Shown here: piece by piece, positions 55,088 through 62,812 of the stretch
Layout: every line of letters begins with the position of its first letter
Numbering within the stretch: position 1 is the first letter of the stretch
DNA from: a virus
Virus record (IMG/VR): IMGVR_UViG_3300042876_000250
Location: 1 to 64,000 of that record
Direction: 5' to 3' (one strand)
Length of the DNA stretch: 64,000 nt
The notes under the pieces: generated by a model
The model's input: only the letters and a program-made list of their open reading frames with translations
Told to the model about the DNA's origin: nothing
The model's database searches: none
Made by a program: the position numbers and the translations under genes

Positions 55088-55242
55088 TGGTCGATCCTAC
55101 CTTTCTTTTGAGCAAGCAGCCACTTGTCGCCGAGCCTGCGAATCTGCCTGACCCATTGGCGCTGGTAGCTGCGGTTGTGTTCGCGCGGCACCCATTCAGA
55201 GTTGAACAGGCGGCGCACATGCTTGAGTCGTTCGGTGTTCAT
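55084..55242 (-). CDS. Small basic protein, 52 aa
   Basis: MNTERLKHVRRLFNSEWV, EHNRSYQRQWVRQIRRLG and LLAQKKGRIDQ after AAGGAGGCGACAC, one of the best ribosome sites in the window. Highly basic with many Arg. It overlaps the Rap1a-like gene start (ATGA). Similar short proteins occur in other betaproteobacterial phages; perhaps a nucleic-acid binder. Confidence 0.65.
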   Translation of the reverse strand: MNTERLKHVRRLFNSEWVPREHNRSYQRQWVRQIRRLGDKWLLAQKKGRIDQ

Positions 55243-55258
55243 GTGTCGCCTCCTTGTC

Positions 55259-56182
55259 TCAGTTGAAGAGCTTCTTGAGTTCGTCGTACACGGCCTTGGC
55301 TTGCAGCACCGACAGCCCTTCGAGGTGCGCCTGGGGAGACCACGCTTCCTTGCGCGGCAGCACCGCAGCGATACCGACAGGGGCAGCGCTCACAGCGGGG
55401 GCAGGCGCAGGCGCTGCCTGCACTTTGACCTTGGACTTGGGGCCGGGCTTGCTACGCACAGCCTTGGGCGTGCGGTTGACCGCTGCTTTGATGGGCGTGT
55501 ACTCATTCTGGGTGGCAAACAGTCCGGTGTCCGCGTCGCCCTTGAGCATCCCCGCCTTGAGCATCTGGCCCAGCAAAGAGTCAACCGAGTTGGGCTTGAA
55601 CCCCCGAGCGACCATAGCTTCAGCGGCCTGCCTGCGAGTGCAGCCAGGGTTGTCGCGCACGTAGTTGAAGGTCTCGCGGGAGACGTTGTTGGTGATCTGG
55701 AAAAGATGTGCAGGCATGGTTTGCTCCTTCTTGGTAGTGATTGCGTGGTTGGTGGAAACTTCTTCGATCTTCTGCGCGCCGCCCTCGTCGTCCCAGTCAT
55801 CGGGGATTTCTTTCGGGGGAGTAGGCACGGGTTGCAGTGTTTGCGCAGCGCGTTCAATTGCGGTTTGCAGCGCGGTCTTGAGGTCGGGCATGATGAGAGT
55901 TCCTTTCTTGCTTGCTTCGATTTGTTGCTTAACTTGCTGCACCCACTGCACTACTTCCTTCTTGCGGTAATAGGTTCGTGGGTGTTGTGTGGCTGATGCT
56001 GGCACTTTGAGTGCTGGTTTGGGAGCGCCTGGGTACTTCCTGGCCATCTTCCCAAACCATGTCGGGTGTATGCCTGCTGCTTCGCAGCACTCTGCGAGCG
56101 TGTAGAGAGGGGTGTGCTTGACCCCCGCTTTCATGTCTCGCAGGCGCTGGGCATGCATGGCGCCTAGGCCTTCGTGTTTCAC
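55259..56182 (-). CDS. DNA-binding protein with two HTH-like regions and internal starts, 307 aa
   Basis: The first region (TLAECCEAAGIHPTWFGKM ... RTYYRKKEVVQWVQQV) looks like an AlpA/MerR-type helix-turn-helix, the second (NYVRDNPGCTRRQAAEAMV and SVDSLLGQMLKAGMLKG) like a winged helix. They are joined by an acidic linker and followed by a basic tail (KPGPKSKVKVQ). The long form starts with GTG behind AAAGGGGC. Internal ATGs at 55891 and 55717 each have their own ribosome site (AAAGGAA, AAGAAGGAG), so shorter products of 210 and 152 residues are likely. Confidence 0.7.
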   Translation of the reverse strand: MKHEGLGAMHAQRLRDMKAGVKHTPLYTLAECCEAAGIHPTWFGKMARKYPGAPKPALKVPASATQHPRTYYRKKEVVQWVQQVKQQIEASKKGTLIMPDLKTALQTAIERAAQTLQPVPTPPKEIPDDWDDEGGAQKIEEVSTNHAITTKKEQTMPAHLFQITNNVSRETFNYVRDNPGCTRRQAAEAMVARGFKPNSVDSLLGQMLKAGMLKGDADTGLFATQNEYTPIKAAVNRTPKAVRSKPGPKSKVKVQAAPAPAPAVSAAPVGIAAVLPRKEAWSPQAHLEGLSVLQAKAVYDELKKLFN

Positions 56183-56194
56183 ATATAGCCCCTT

Positions 56195-57085
56195 TCAAAA
56201 AGAAAATTTGTCGAGGATGGCATCGACGTTCTTCTTCACATCCTGGCGCACCGCCTCGTTCTTGCGAAGCTCGGCAGGGGTCACGCCACACAGCAGTTGC
56301 TCCAGGCTAGAGCGCACGCTCTCCAGTTGCTGGTCGCCAACCACATTCAATGCGCGAGTCAGGTCGCACAGCTCCAGCGCACCATCGACAAGGGAGTCGT
56401 GGAAGCGCCGCGTCTTGGCCTCGCCCGCTACGTAGTCGGTGGTCAGGCGGTCAGACATACGCTTGAGGTGTTCGCCCAGGCGCTTGCGCACGTCAGCCAT
56501 AGCGGCCTCCACCCGCTCGTCAGCAAGACGTTGCAGCTTGCTCTGAATGTCCTGCATCGCAGCGTTGCCCACGTCAACGCGGAAGTCGCCAGCCGTAGGC
56601 ACAGGCATGTAGTTCACGCGGAAAGCGAACTTGGTCATGATCTCGTTCTGCGTGGGGTAGTCGTCCCTGCGGAACATGCCGCCCAGCGCCATGGCCTGCG
56701 CCGTAATCAGCGTGGGATAGATGGCCACGAAGTCGTGCACCAGCCGCTCGAACTCCTCCTCGAAGGCGTTCATCTTGGCCGCGAAGTTCTCGAAGTTGAG
56801 CACCGGCAGCAGGCGCAGGCCAGAGTCAGACCAGGGCAGCGTGTTGTCGTACACGTATTGCCGAGCGCGGCCGACCATCTGCTGGATAACCTCCAGCTCG
56901 TTGCGGCCAGCAAGCAGGTGCTTGTTGACCCGCGCCGCGTCTTTGGCCGCAGCGTTCTTGGAGGTGACGACCTCCTCGGTCGCGCTCTTGTCGAGCTTGC
57001 GCGCAGTCCAGACCGATGCGTTGAACTCGGCCAGCATGGCGCAGGTGTCGATGTTGTAGCGAGGGGTGTTGATTGCTTGGTTCAT
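56195..57085 (-). CDS. MoxR/VWA-associated protein (DUF3150-like, tentative), 296 aa
   Basis: Starts MNQAINTPRYNIDTCAM after AAAGGAGAACCACC. All-helical: LAEFNASVWTARKLDKSA, LEVIQQMVGRARQYVYDN, FEEEFERLVHDFVAIYP, VEAAMADVRKRLGEHLKRM. The pattern of a short N-terminal W-x-A-R-K-x-D motif and a long helical bundle recalls DUF3150, which is often encoded beside MoxR ATPases, as here. It probably works with the VWA protein and ATPase at 57329-59701. Confidence 0.65.
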   Translation of the reverse strand: MNQAINTPRYNIDTCAMLAEFNASVWTARKLDKSATEEVVTSKNAAAKDAARVNKHLLAGRNELEVIQQMVGRARQYVYDNTLPWSDSGLRLLPVLNFENFAAKMNAFEEEFERLVHDFVAIYPTLITAQAMALGGMFRRDDYPTQNEIMTKFAFRVNYMPVPTAGDFRVDVGNAAMQDIQSKLQRLADERVEAAMADVRKRLGEHLKRMSDRLTTDYVAGEAKTRRFHDSLVDGALELCDLTRALNVVGDQQLESVRSSLEQLLCGVTPAELRKNEAVRQDVKKNVDAILDKFSF

Positions 57086-57097
57086 GGTGGTTCTCCT

Positions 57098-57316
57098 TTA
57101 GTAAATGTCAGACACGCTGTTGAGATGATTCTTGAGCGCGCGCAGCGCCACGCGCTCAAGCGTCGAGACGTGAAACCCGAGTATCCGGGCACCTACCTCG
57201 TTGGTGTTATTCGCTATGTACGCCGCCACAATCTTCTCGATGTCCAGCCTAATCTTCTCGGCAAGCTCAGGGTTGCAGTCCCCGAGCGACAGCAGCGATG
57301 CGGTCTCGTCGTGCAT
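57098..57316 (-). CDS. Small protein in MoxR/VWA cluster, 72 aa
   Basis: MHDETASLLSLGDCNPE, RLDIEKIVAAYIANNTNE and GFHVSTLERVALRALKNHL, a short helical protein after TAAGGAGAACCAACC. It lies between the VWA gene and the 296-residue helical protein, 12 bp from each, so it is part of the same unit. Unknown. Confidence 0.65.
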   Translation of the reverse strand: MHDETASLLSLGDCNPELAEKIRLDIEKIVAAYIANNTNEVGARILGFHVSTLERVALRALKNHLNSVSDIY

Positions 57317-57328
57317 GGTTGGTTCTCC

Positions 57329-58528
57329 TTACTCTTTGATGTGCATGACCTTGCCGCGCAGCGGGACGAACGAGTCGTTCTCCACTACGCCCCAGAGGAC
57401 AGGAACGTCCGGCAAGCTGTACTGAGGTTCGATGTAGCCATCGGTCAGCATGATGACTGCCATGGGCTTGTACTCCTTCTCGGCAATGTACTGGGCAACG
57501 CACGAGACCGTGGTGCCGCCACCGCCAACAGGCTTGAGAAGCTCGGGCATGCGCTCGTAGTCCTCGGGCAGGAACTCCTGATCGCCGCCGACCTTGGTGT
57601 CCCACCACAGCACGCGCACCTTCTCGGGCTTGACGTGCTGGCACACACGCGAGACCTCACCGAAGATGATGGGGTAGTACGGGTGCATGGAGCCTGACGT
57701 GTCAGTGGCAATGATGATCTCGCCGATGGTCTCGTCGAAGTGCGAGGGCATGATGAAGCCGCTGGCAAGCAGGCGCTTGTTGGGCGGGCAGAAGCGCGAG
57801 TTCTCGTCGCCCTTGCACACGGTGGTGATGAAGTCGATGAGCGCCTCGCGCCAGTTGGTCTGGCGCTCTTGCATGGTGCCGAGCAGGTCACGGCCACCGC
57901 TACCCTCGCCGCGCATCTTGCGCACGAGCAGCTCACCCTGGCGGTTGGCATCGTCCACGATCTTCTCGATGGCGTCGCGCTCCTCCTGGCTCATGCCATC
58001 GGACATCTGGTGGTCGTCCATCGGGCCGGGCTTACCGTCGCCACCCTGGCCGTCACCTTCGCCGCCCTGGCCCTCGTCGAGCAGGGTCTTGAGCACCTGG
58101 GGGAAAGACATGCCCTTGAAGCGCACGTCAACGAGGGGCTCGACCTTGGTCGGACGCTCAACGAATTGCAGGTTGGGATCAAGCTCCTCGATCATGCCGT
58201 TGACCACGTAGTCCATGGCCATGTTGCACACTCGGCCGCCGAAGCGCTTGACGTAGGCGTGGTACTCGGCCAGCACGCAGTGCTTGAGCGCGATGTGGAA
58301 GTTCTCGTGCAGCACGAGGTAGCGCAGTTGCTTGCGCGTCATGCCGCTGATGAACTCCTCGCCATAGTACTTGTCGAGACCGTTGGTGCAGGCCGTGGGG
58401 ATGTCGGCTTTGACCTCAGACTTACCGGCGCAGATGTGGCCGGAGAGAAGCGCGAAGTTGCGGTCGCGCATGCAGTCGATGTTGACTGCCTGAATCTTCT
58501 GGGTAGGTGTCAGTTTGTCGAAGGACAT
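57329..58528 (-). CDS. VWA-domain protein with HExxH metallopeptidase-like N-terminus, 399 aa
   Basis: Residues 60-90 contain TRKQLRYLVLHENFHIAL with HENFH at 74-78, the DUF2201-type zincin motif. A Gly/Asp-rich flexible linker lies near 153-170. The C-terminal VWA-like domain has ATDTSGSM, giving the metal-site D276-x-S278-x-S280, and later VIMLTDGYIEPQY. Pairing with a MoxR ATPase encoded directly upstream is the classic MoxR-VWA arrangement (compare RavA-ViaA and CbbQ-CbbO), in which the VWA partner delivers substrates for remodelling. Ribosome site AAGGAGAACC. Confidence 0.85.
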   Translation of the reverse strand: MSFDKLTPTQKIQAVNIDCMRDRNFALLSGHICAGKSEVKADIPTACTNGLDKYYGEEFISGMTRKQLRYLVLHENFHIALKHCVLAEYHAYVKRFGGRVCNMAMDYVVNGMIEELDPNLQFVERPTKVEPLVDVRFKGMSFPQVLKTLLDEGQGGEGDGQGGDGKPGPMDDHQMSDGMSQEERDAIEKIVDDANRQGELLVRKMRGEGSGGRDLLGTMQERQTNWREALIDFITTVCKGDENSRFCPPNKRLLASGFIMPSHFDETIGEIIIATDTSGSMHPYYPIIFGEVSRVCQHVKPEKVRVLWWDTKVGGDQEFLPEDYERMPELLKPVGGGGTTVSCVAQYIAEKEYKPMAVIMLTDGYIEPQYSLPDVPVLWGVVENDSFVPLRGKVMHIKE

Positions 58529-58570
58529 GATTGGTTCTCCTTGGGTTGATGGGGCCGAAGCCCCGAGTGA

Positions 58571-59701
58571 TTACTTGGTGGTGAAGAAAATCTTGTGCTC
58601 GGCCAGCATCTTGCCGAAGTTGGCAAGCGTGACGTACATGCCCACGCGCTGCGACTGAGCGACAGAGTTGCAGAAGATGGACTGCATCTCAGCGCGCATG
58701 CGGTGCACGTAGGTCACGATCTTCTCGGCGTCCTCGCGGTTGTCACAGCGAGAGACGAACTGCATCACCTGCACAAGCTGCGCCGTGGGGTTGTTCGAGA
58801 TCGGTGCAGTCTCCGGCTCCTTGAGCACACGGGCGTACTCGCAAATCTCCTTGCCGAAGCGAATGAACGATGCAAGGTTCTGCGCAGCCACAGAGCCGAT
58901 GGTGCCAGACAGCGCAACCTCCAGCGTGTCATCGTCGAGCACACCGAGACCCTCGTGCAGGATGTCAGAGGCAGCAACGAGCGAGCGCATGGTCACGTAG
59001 GCCATAGCGGTGGAGCGAGGGTTGAAGATCATGGCGTTGTCCTTGGCCATGTCCTTGCCCGCATGCTTGCCGCCCTTCTCGTAGTCGAGGAAGGAGTCGA
59101 ACACCACGTCATAGTTCTTGGCAAAGGCCACGACCATCTCGTGCACACCGTTGTCCAGCGCCCAGGTGATCCACTCCTGAGCCGTAGGCTTGCGCATACG
59201 CACGAACACCAGACGGTTGCGCAGGTGAGCCTGGATGCTATCGCCAAGACCCTCGACGGCGAGGTTGGTAGCGCAGAACACAACCGAACCCTCGGGCATG
59301 TGGTAGTTACCGACGCGGTGCTCGTAGATGATCGGGGCCAGCACGTTCTTGATGAACTGCGGAGCCTTGGCCACCTCGTCGAGGAAGCACACGATCGGGC
59401 GGCTGCCGTTGATGCCCTTCTGGTTGGTGCGGCTGACACCGAAGCGCTCGTTGGGAAGCTCACGCGAGACACCGTTCTCACGGTCGAGATCAGGCATCCA
59501 CACCGAGCCATCGGACAGTTGCGTGCAGTCGATGGGGTCAACAGCGATGTGGTTGGCGAACTTGGGATGCGCCTTGAGGGCGTGGAACAGCGCGGTCTTA
59601 CCGATGCCGTTCTCGCCCTCGACGATCACGGTGCGCTTGTGACCGACAGCAGCGATGAGGTTGAGGGTCTGGGTGAAGGAGAGCATTTTGATTGCGGACA
59701 T
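58571..59701 (-). CDS. MoxR-family AAA+ ATPase, 376 aa
   Basis: The start is the ATG after CAAGGAACCAATC; the longer frame would translate the palindromic leader. Walker A GENGIGKT is at residues 29-36, Walker B CFLDEVAKA at about 105-113, and sensor 1 FCATN at 142-146, followed by HLRNRLVFVRMRKP, which carries the Arg-finger region. The C-terminal part is a helical lid. It is probably a hexameric chaperone ATPase acting with the VWA protein. A promoter-like pair and palindrome copy 3 lie just upstream, marking it as the first gene of its operon. Confidence 0.85.
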   Translation of the reverse strand: MSAIKMLSFTQTLNLIAAVGHKRTVIVEGENGIGKTALFHALKAHPKFANHIAVDPIDCTQLSDGSVWMPDLDRENGVSRELPNERFGVSRTNQKGINGSRPIVCFLDEVAKAPQFIKNVLAPIIYEHRVGNYHMPEGSVVFCATNLAVEGLGDSIQAHLRNRLVFVRMRKPTAQEWITWALDNGVHEMVVAFAKNYDVVFDSFLDYEKGGKHAGKDMAKDNAMIFNPRSTAMAYVTMRSLVAASDILHEGLGVLDDDTLEVALSGTIGSVAAQNLASFIRFGKEICEYARVLKEPETAPISNNPTAQLVQVMQFVSRCDNREDAEKIVTYVHRMRAEMQSIFCNSVAQSQRVGMYVTLANFGKMLAEHKIFFTTK

Positions 59702-59748
59702 GATTGGTTCCTTGAGGTTAGGTTGGTTGGGTTGGTTGAGGAATCGAA

Positions 59749-59771
59749 CTCGCTGACACCGTGTCAGCGAG
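59749..59771. repeat. Palindromic repeat copy 3, longest arms (10 bp), in the MoxR leader
   Basis: CTCGCTGACA-CCG-TGTCAGCGAG, perfect 10-bp arms around 3 nt. It lies between the candidate promoter at 59785-59812 and the MoxR start, so it could be an operator at the transcription start or a hairpin in the leader RNA. Confidence 0.75.
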
Positions 59772-59784
59772 TGGTTGCAGAGAG

Positions 59785-59812
59785 TGTATCTGATCTGTCT
59801 AGTGTTTGACAA
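59785..59812 (-). promoter_or_regulatory. Candidate promoter for the MoxR/VWA operon
   Basis: On the minus strand TTGTCA (59807-59812; 5/6 to consensus) is followed after 16 bp by GATACA (59785-59790; weak). The following palindrome copy 3 would start about 15 bp downstream. The 126-bp gap is one of the larger spacers inside the early arm, which fits a separate promoter. Confidence 0.3.
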
Positions 59813-59827
59813 CTCCTTTCATTAGGG

Positions 59828-60805
59828 TTATTTGGGATAGCACGTCACATTGGAGAGCGTGATCTCGTCGGGCTGCGGGAACTGAGGGTAGGGCTTGGTG
59901 CTGTTGGGCTTGTTGAGACCGACCATCTCCACAATACGTTTCCACAAAGCTGCCTGGAACTCCTTGGCCGTGATGCGCTTGTCTGCGGGCAGCACTTCGT
60001 ACGGCGCGGTGTGTGATGAGTTGCCCCAGGTATGCAGGAGGTTGAGGTCGTAGGCCCGTGTCGATGCCAGCTTCTCGAAGACGCGCAGGCCCATATCGAA
60101 GAAGCGGGTGTACGCCTCGGTGGTGGCGGTGCCAAGGCCCATGTACTCCTTGTAGATAGCAACCACGGCGTTCTTGTGCACCCAGGTGATGTTCGAGTCA
60201 CCGAACGGCCCACCGACGTAGCCTTTGAGTTCAGCGTCGTGCTCGTACTCGGGCATACGCATGATAGCCAGCGACAGCAGCGGCTCGAACAGTTGCTTGG
60301 TGTGAGCACGTTTGGCCTTGTCGTCCTGGCCGCTGATGCGCTTGTAGATCGGCGTGTGCGATGACTTGGCCAGGAGCAGCCTGTCGTTTTGGAAGTACAG
60401 GTCGGTGCTGAAGTCACTGCCCGGCATCTTCACAGCGGCGATGGGCACAACCCTGGTGGTGCCATCGTCGGCCTTGACGTGGTTGAAAGCCTCCACGCCA
60501 AGCACGTCCCACATGAAGCCCTTGCTGGTGTTAGTGTGGTGGCCGCAGAACTGCGTGCGCAGCACGCCATCGTCGTCGGGCTTGTGAAAGCGGGCCATCA
60601 CCGTGGAGTACAGGCACAGGTCGTAGTACTCACCAGGGTTGCTGATGCTGGTCTCGATGCGGTAGTGCTGGAAACGCGCGCCGCGCAGCGGGCGCTGGTA
60701 GTCCTCCCACTTGGTGCTGCGGGGTTTGTTGGTGTTGCGGAAGTGCTTCTCGGCAGCGGCGTAGTTGGTGATGCGCGAAATCGAACTTGTTTGTCCTGCG
60801 AACAT
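59828..60805 (-). CDS. Conserved hypothetical protein, 325 aa
   Basis: Starts MFAGQTSSISRITNYAA after CAAGGAGAACCACC. A beta-rich first half (RGARFQHYRIETSISNPG; YYDLCLYSTVMARFHKPD; QFCGHHTNTSKGFMWDVL) and helical second half (KNAVVAIYKEYMGLG; RFFDMGLRVFEKLASTRAY). No nucleotide-binding or metal motif is convincing, although HHTN stands out. It immediately precedes the MoxR unit and could be its client or partner. I do not recognise it. Confidence 0.7.
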   Translation of the reverse strand: MFAGQTSSISRITNYAAAEKHFRNTNKPRSTKWEDYQRPLRGARFQHYRIETSISNPGEYYDLCLYSTVMARFHKPDDDGVLRTQFCGHHTNTSKGFMWDVLGVEAFNHVKADDGTTRVVPIAAVKMPGSDFSTDLYFQNDRLLLAKSSHTPIYKRISGQDDKAKRAHTKQLFEPLLSLAIMRMPEYEHDAELKGYVGGPFGDSNITWVHKNAVVAIYKEYMGLGTATTEAYTRFFDMGLRVFEKLASTRAYDLNLLHTWGNSSHTAPYEVLPADKRITAKEFQAALWKRIVEMVGLNKPNSTKPYPQFPQPDEITLSNVTCYPK

Positions 60806-60844
60806 GGTGGTTCTCCTTGTGGTTGAGGTTGGGTTGGGGGTTGG

Positions 60845-61102
60845 TTAAATGCGGTGCTCGTCGGCTTGGCGTGCGAGCGTTGGGTTGAGCCTGTTGAGTG
60901 CTGCGACAACGACAGGCTTGTGCTTGCGAAGGCGCTGCACCACGTCCTTGTAGCGCGGCGCTGCATCGGCCAAGTACTTGCAGTTTGGCGGGGCGTCAGG
61001 GTGCGCTGCAATCTCCAGCACCTTGCGGCCCATGTCTTCCTTGAGCTTGACGAGCGCAAGCCAAGAGCGGTAAAGCTCTGTTGCTTTATCTTTGTTTGTC
61101 AT
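60845..61102 (-). CDS. Hypothetical early protein, 85 aa
   Basis: Starts MTNKDKATELYRSWLAL, overlapping the previous stop (ATGA). Helical: VKLKEDMGRKVLEIAAHP, RYKDVVQRLRKHKPVVVA, ending RLNPTLARQADEHRI. It contains one Cys (PPNCKYLA). Unknown function. Confidence 0.65.
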   Translation of the reverse strand: MTNKDKATELYRSWLALVKLKEDMGRKVLEIAAHPDAPPNCKYLADAAPRYKDVVQRLRKHKPVVVAALNRLNPTLARQADEHRI

Positions 61103-61794
61103 TGCAGTGTCCCTTCTTCGTCAAAGAGGTAGTTGTTGGCAAAGGCGACCTCGGCGAAGCAATCCGCGCTGGTCTCCCATTCGTACGCCTCCTCAAGCCT
61201 CGCGTAGATTTCATCGGCGTACTCTTTGGCTTTCTCCAGCACGAGTTCTTCAAGCTCACCGACGAGTAGCTCGGCGTCGATACCCTCGGCAAGGTCTTTC
61301 ACGTTGGCACCCTTGAGTGGGCATTCGTGTGTGATGAAGTCCGTGGGGGCCTCCACGTCGTAGTCGTTGCGCAGCAAAAAACTCAGCGCACTGTCGTCAA
61401 TGCTGTCCAGCGACATGCCACCCGAGTGCACATAGAACGTGCTTCGCAGCGAGACGTTGGTGTAGTGCTGCACCCAGCCCTCGTTGACGAGCATGGCGTA
61501 GACCTGCGCACGAGCGTGCAGCGGGTGCGTGTCGGGGATGCAGGCCTCGATGAACTTGGGTAGGTTCACACGCCCGATCCACGACGCGCCATCGCCTTGC
61601 GACCAGAAGCCCGACCAGCGCACGTCGTCGATGTCGAAGCCCTTGGCCTTGCCCTGCTCCTTGGCCTCTTCAATCACGTAGTGGGCCCAGTCGTTGTCGA
61701 GCACGCTGGCCCACCAATCCAGCGCTTTGGTCTTGGCCCTGTCGCTGAGCTGATCGAAGGTGTAGGTTTTGGTTGGTTCCATTGTGTCGGTCAT
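61099..61794 (-). CDS. Conserved phage protein with GFWSQGDGAS motif, 231 aa
   Basis: Starts MTDTMEPTKTYTFDQLS after AAAGGAGAGAGCAA. It contains FDQLSDRAKTKALDWWAS, DIDDVRWSGFWSQGDGAS, a mid-section around HYTNVSLRSTFYVHSGG and an acidic helical C-terminus (ELEELVLEKAKEYADEI; WETSADCFAEVAFANNY). The F-D-x-L-S-D-x-A-K and S-G-F-W-S-Q-G-D-G-A-S signatures recur in many phages; some database entries call it an antitoxin without evidence. Activity unknown. Confidence 0.8.
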   Translation of the reverse strand: MTDTMEPTKTYTFDQLSDRAKTKALDWWASVLDNDWAHYVIEEAKEQGKAKGFDIDDVRWSGFWSQGDGASWIGRVNLPKFIEACIPDTHPLHARAQVYAMLVNEGWVQHYTNVSLRSTFYVHSGGMSLDSIDDSALSFLLRNDYDVEAPTDFITHECPLKGANVKDLAEGIDAELLVGELEELVLEKAKEYADEIYARLEEAYEWETSADCFAEVAFANNYLFDEEGTLQ

Positions 61795-61806
61795 TTGCTC
61801 TCTCCT

Positions 61807-62067
61807 TTACTTGTCACGGTACTCGATGAGCGTCTTGTACTTGTCGAGCAGTTGCTCGGGCCAGACCTTCACGCCCTGCGCATGCAGCGCGGCGTCGAAG
61901 TCGCGGAAGGCAATGTCTTGGTCGAGGTCACGACCGAAGAATCCCTGGCCTTGGCCACGCCAGCGCGTCTCCATCACTTCGCAGTCTTGCAAGATGTTGT
62001 AGAGGGACTCAGCTTGCTGAGGCGTAAGCAGGCACTCGGTGCCGCCGATTTGGATTTGAATACGCAT
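61807..62067 (-). CDS. Hypothetical protein, 86 aa
   Basis: The start is the internal ATG 11 bp after TTTTTGGAG: MRIQIQIGGTECLLTPQQ, ESLYNILQDCEVMETRW, QDIAFRDFDAALHAQGV. A small alpha/beta protein with a C-terminal helix (QLLDKYKTLIEYRDK). Unknown; 12 bp before the GFWSQGDGAS gene. Confidence 0.65.
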   Translation of the reverse strand: MRIQIQIGGTECLLTPQQAESLYNILQDCEVMETRWRGQGQGFFGRDLDQDIAFRDFDAALHAQGVKVWPEQLLDKYKTLIEYRDK

Positions 62068-62069
62068 GG

Positions 62070-62297
62070 TCAGGGTCTCCAAAAAGTAACGTCAAAGAAA
62101 ACCACCGCGAGAGCGATGGCGCAGGAAAGGGCCAAGGCCCAGGACTCAGGACTTGCTGACAGGTTGTCAGCGAGTTGCCTTCTACGCGAGCGCAGTTTGA
62201 TGCGCTCGGCCGGGCCGGTGTAGCGGCGCGGAGAGAAGTGATGAGAGTAGCGCGAGAGCGCGTAAGGGTGAGGTGGTTTGTGTCTGGTCGGTTTCAT
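62070..62297 (-). CDS. Small membrane protein with basic N-terminus, 75 aa
   Basis: MKPTRHKPPHPYALSRY, a strongly basic cytoplasmic half (RIKLRSRRRQLADNLSAS), then one membrane segment (WALALSCAIALAVVFFDV) near the C-terminus. AAGAGGAGAACCAAG supports the start. Palindrome copy 4 lies in its coding sequence and encodes ADNLSAS. It may act at the inner membrane, for example in host takeover or lysis control; unknown. Confidence 0.55.
   Translation of the reverse strand: MKPTRHKPPHPYALSRYSHHFSPRRYTGPAERIKLRSRRRQLADNLSASPESWALALSCAIALAVVFFDVTFWRP
62155..62171. repeat. Palindromic repeat copy 4, inside a CDS
   Basis: GCTGACA-GGT-TGTCAGC flanked by CGAGTT, identical in its 17 bp to copy 1. It is embedded in the coding sequence at 62070-62297. 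Confidence 0.7.
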
Positions 62298-62812
62298 TCT
62301 TGGTTCTCCTCTTTGTTGGTGGGGGTCAGCAGCAACTGCACGGTCAGGTTGGCCAGCATCTCGCGCAGCTTCTCATCCATTTGCTCGTCCAGCTTCTCGT
62401 CCAACTGCTCCTGCACCTTCTCTTCGAGGGTGCTCTCGGTTACGTACTCGTCCTCGAAGAGCTTCTCCTCCAGCGCATCGCTGATCTTCGAGTCGAGCTT
62501 GTCCTCGTTCACGTAGTCGTGGCGGTTAAGGTAGTTGGCGATAAAGTTGTCAACGTCGTCCTCGGTGTAGTGGCACTCCTCGGCCTCGTGCTCTCCGATT
62601 GCGTCCTGCGCGGCATCCTGAGCAATCACCTTCATCTTCTCCTCCAGCTTCTCGTCCATCAGCGCCAGGGTGCTGGCGTTCTGGAGGGCTGCGGTGAGTT
62701 CCTTGTTGACGACGTTCTTGATGTGTTGGTTGAACGCAGTCAGGATGGCGTTAAATAGGGCGGCGTTGCCGGTGGAGGTTTGGGTTTGGTTGGTTGCGGT
62801 CTCGTTGGTCAT
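62294..62812 (-). CDS. Acidic coiled-coil protein, 172 aa
   Basis: The start is the ATG after TTTAGGAGAACCACC. A polar N-terminus (MTNETATNQTQTSTGN) precedes nearly continuous heptads, with repeats such as DEKLEEKMKVIAQDA, DKLDSKISDALEEKLFED and EKVQEQLDEKLDEQMDEKL. One Cys/His spot (EAEECHYTEDD) lies in the middle. Very acidic overall. It may mimic DNA or bind a basic host protein, but this is only a suggestion from composition. Confidence 0.65.
   Translation of the reverse strand: MTNETATNQTQTSTGNAALFNAILTAFNQHIKNVVNKELTAALQNASTLALMDEKLEEKMKVIAQDAAQDAIGEHEAEECHYTEDDVDNFIANYLNRHDYVNEDKLDSKISDALEEKLFEDEYVTESTLEEKVQEQLDEKLDEQMDEKLREMLANLTVQLLLTPTNKEENQE

Noticed and set aside
59806-59833. Plus-strand TTGACA with weak TATTTG downstream
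   Set aside because: A perfect -35 match, but there is no plus-strand gene downstream; more likely a by-product of the minus-strand promoter area.
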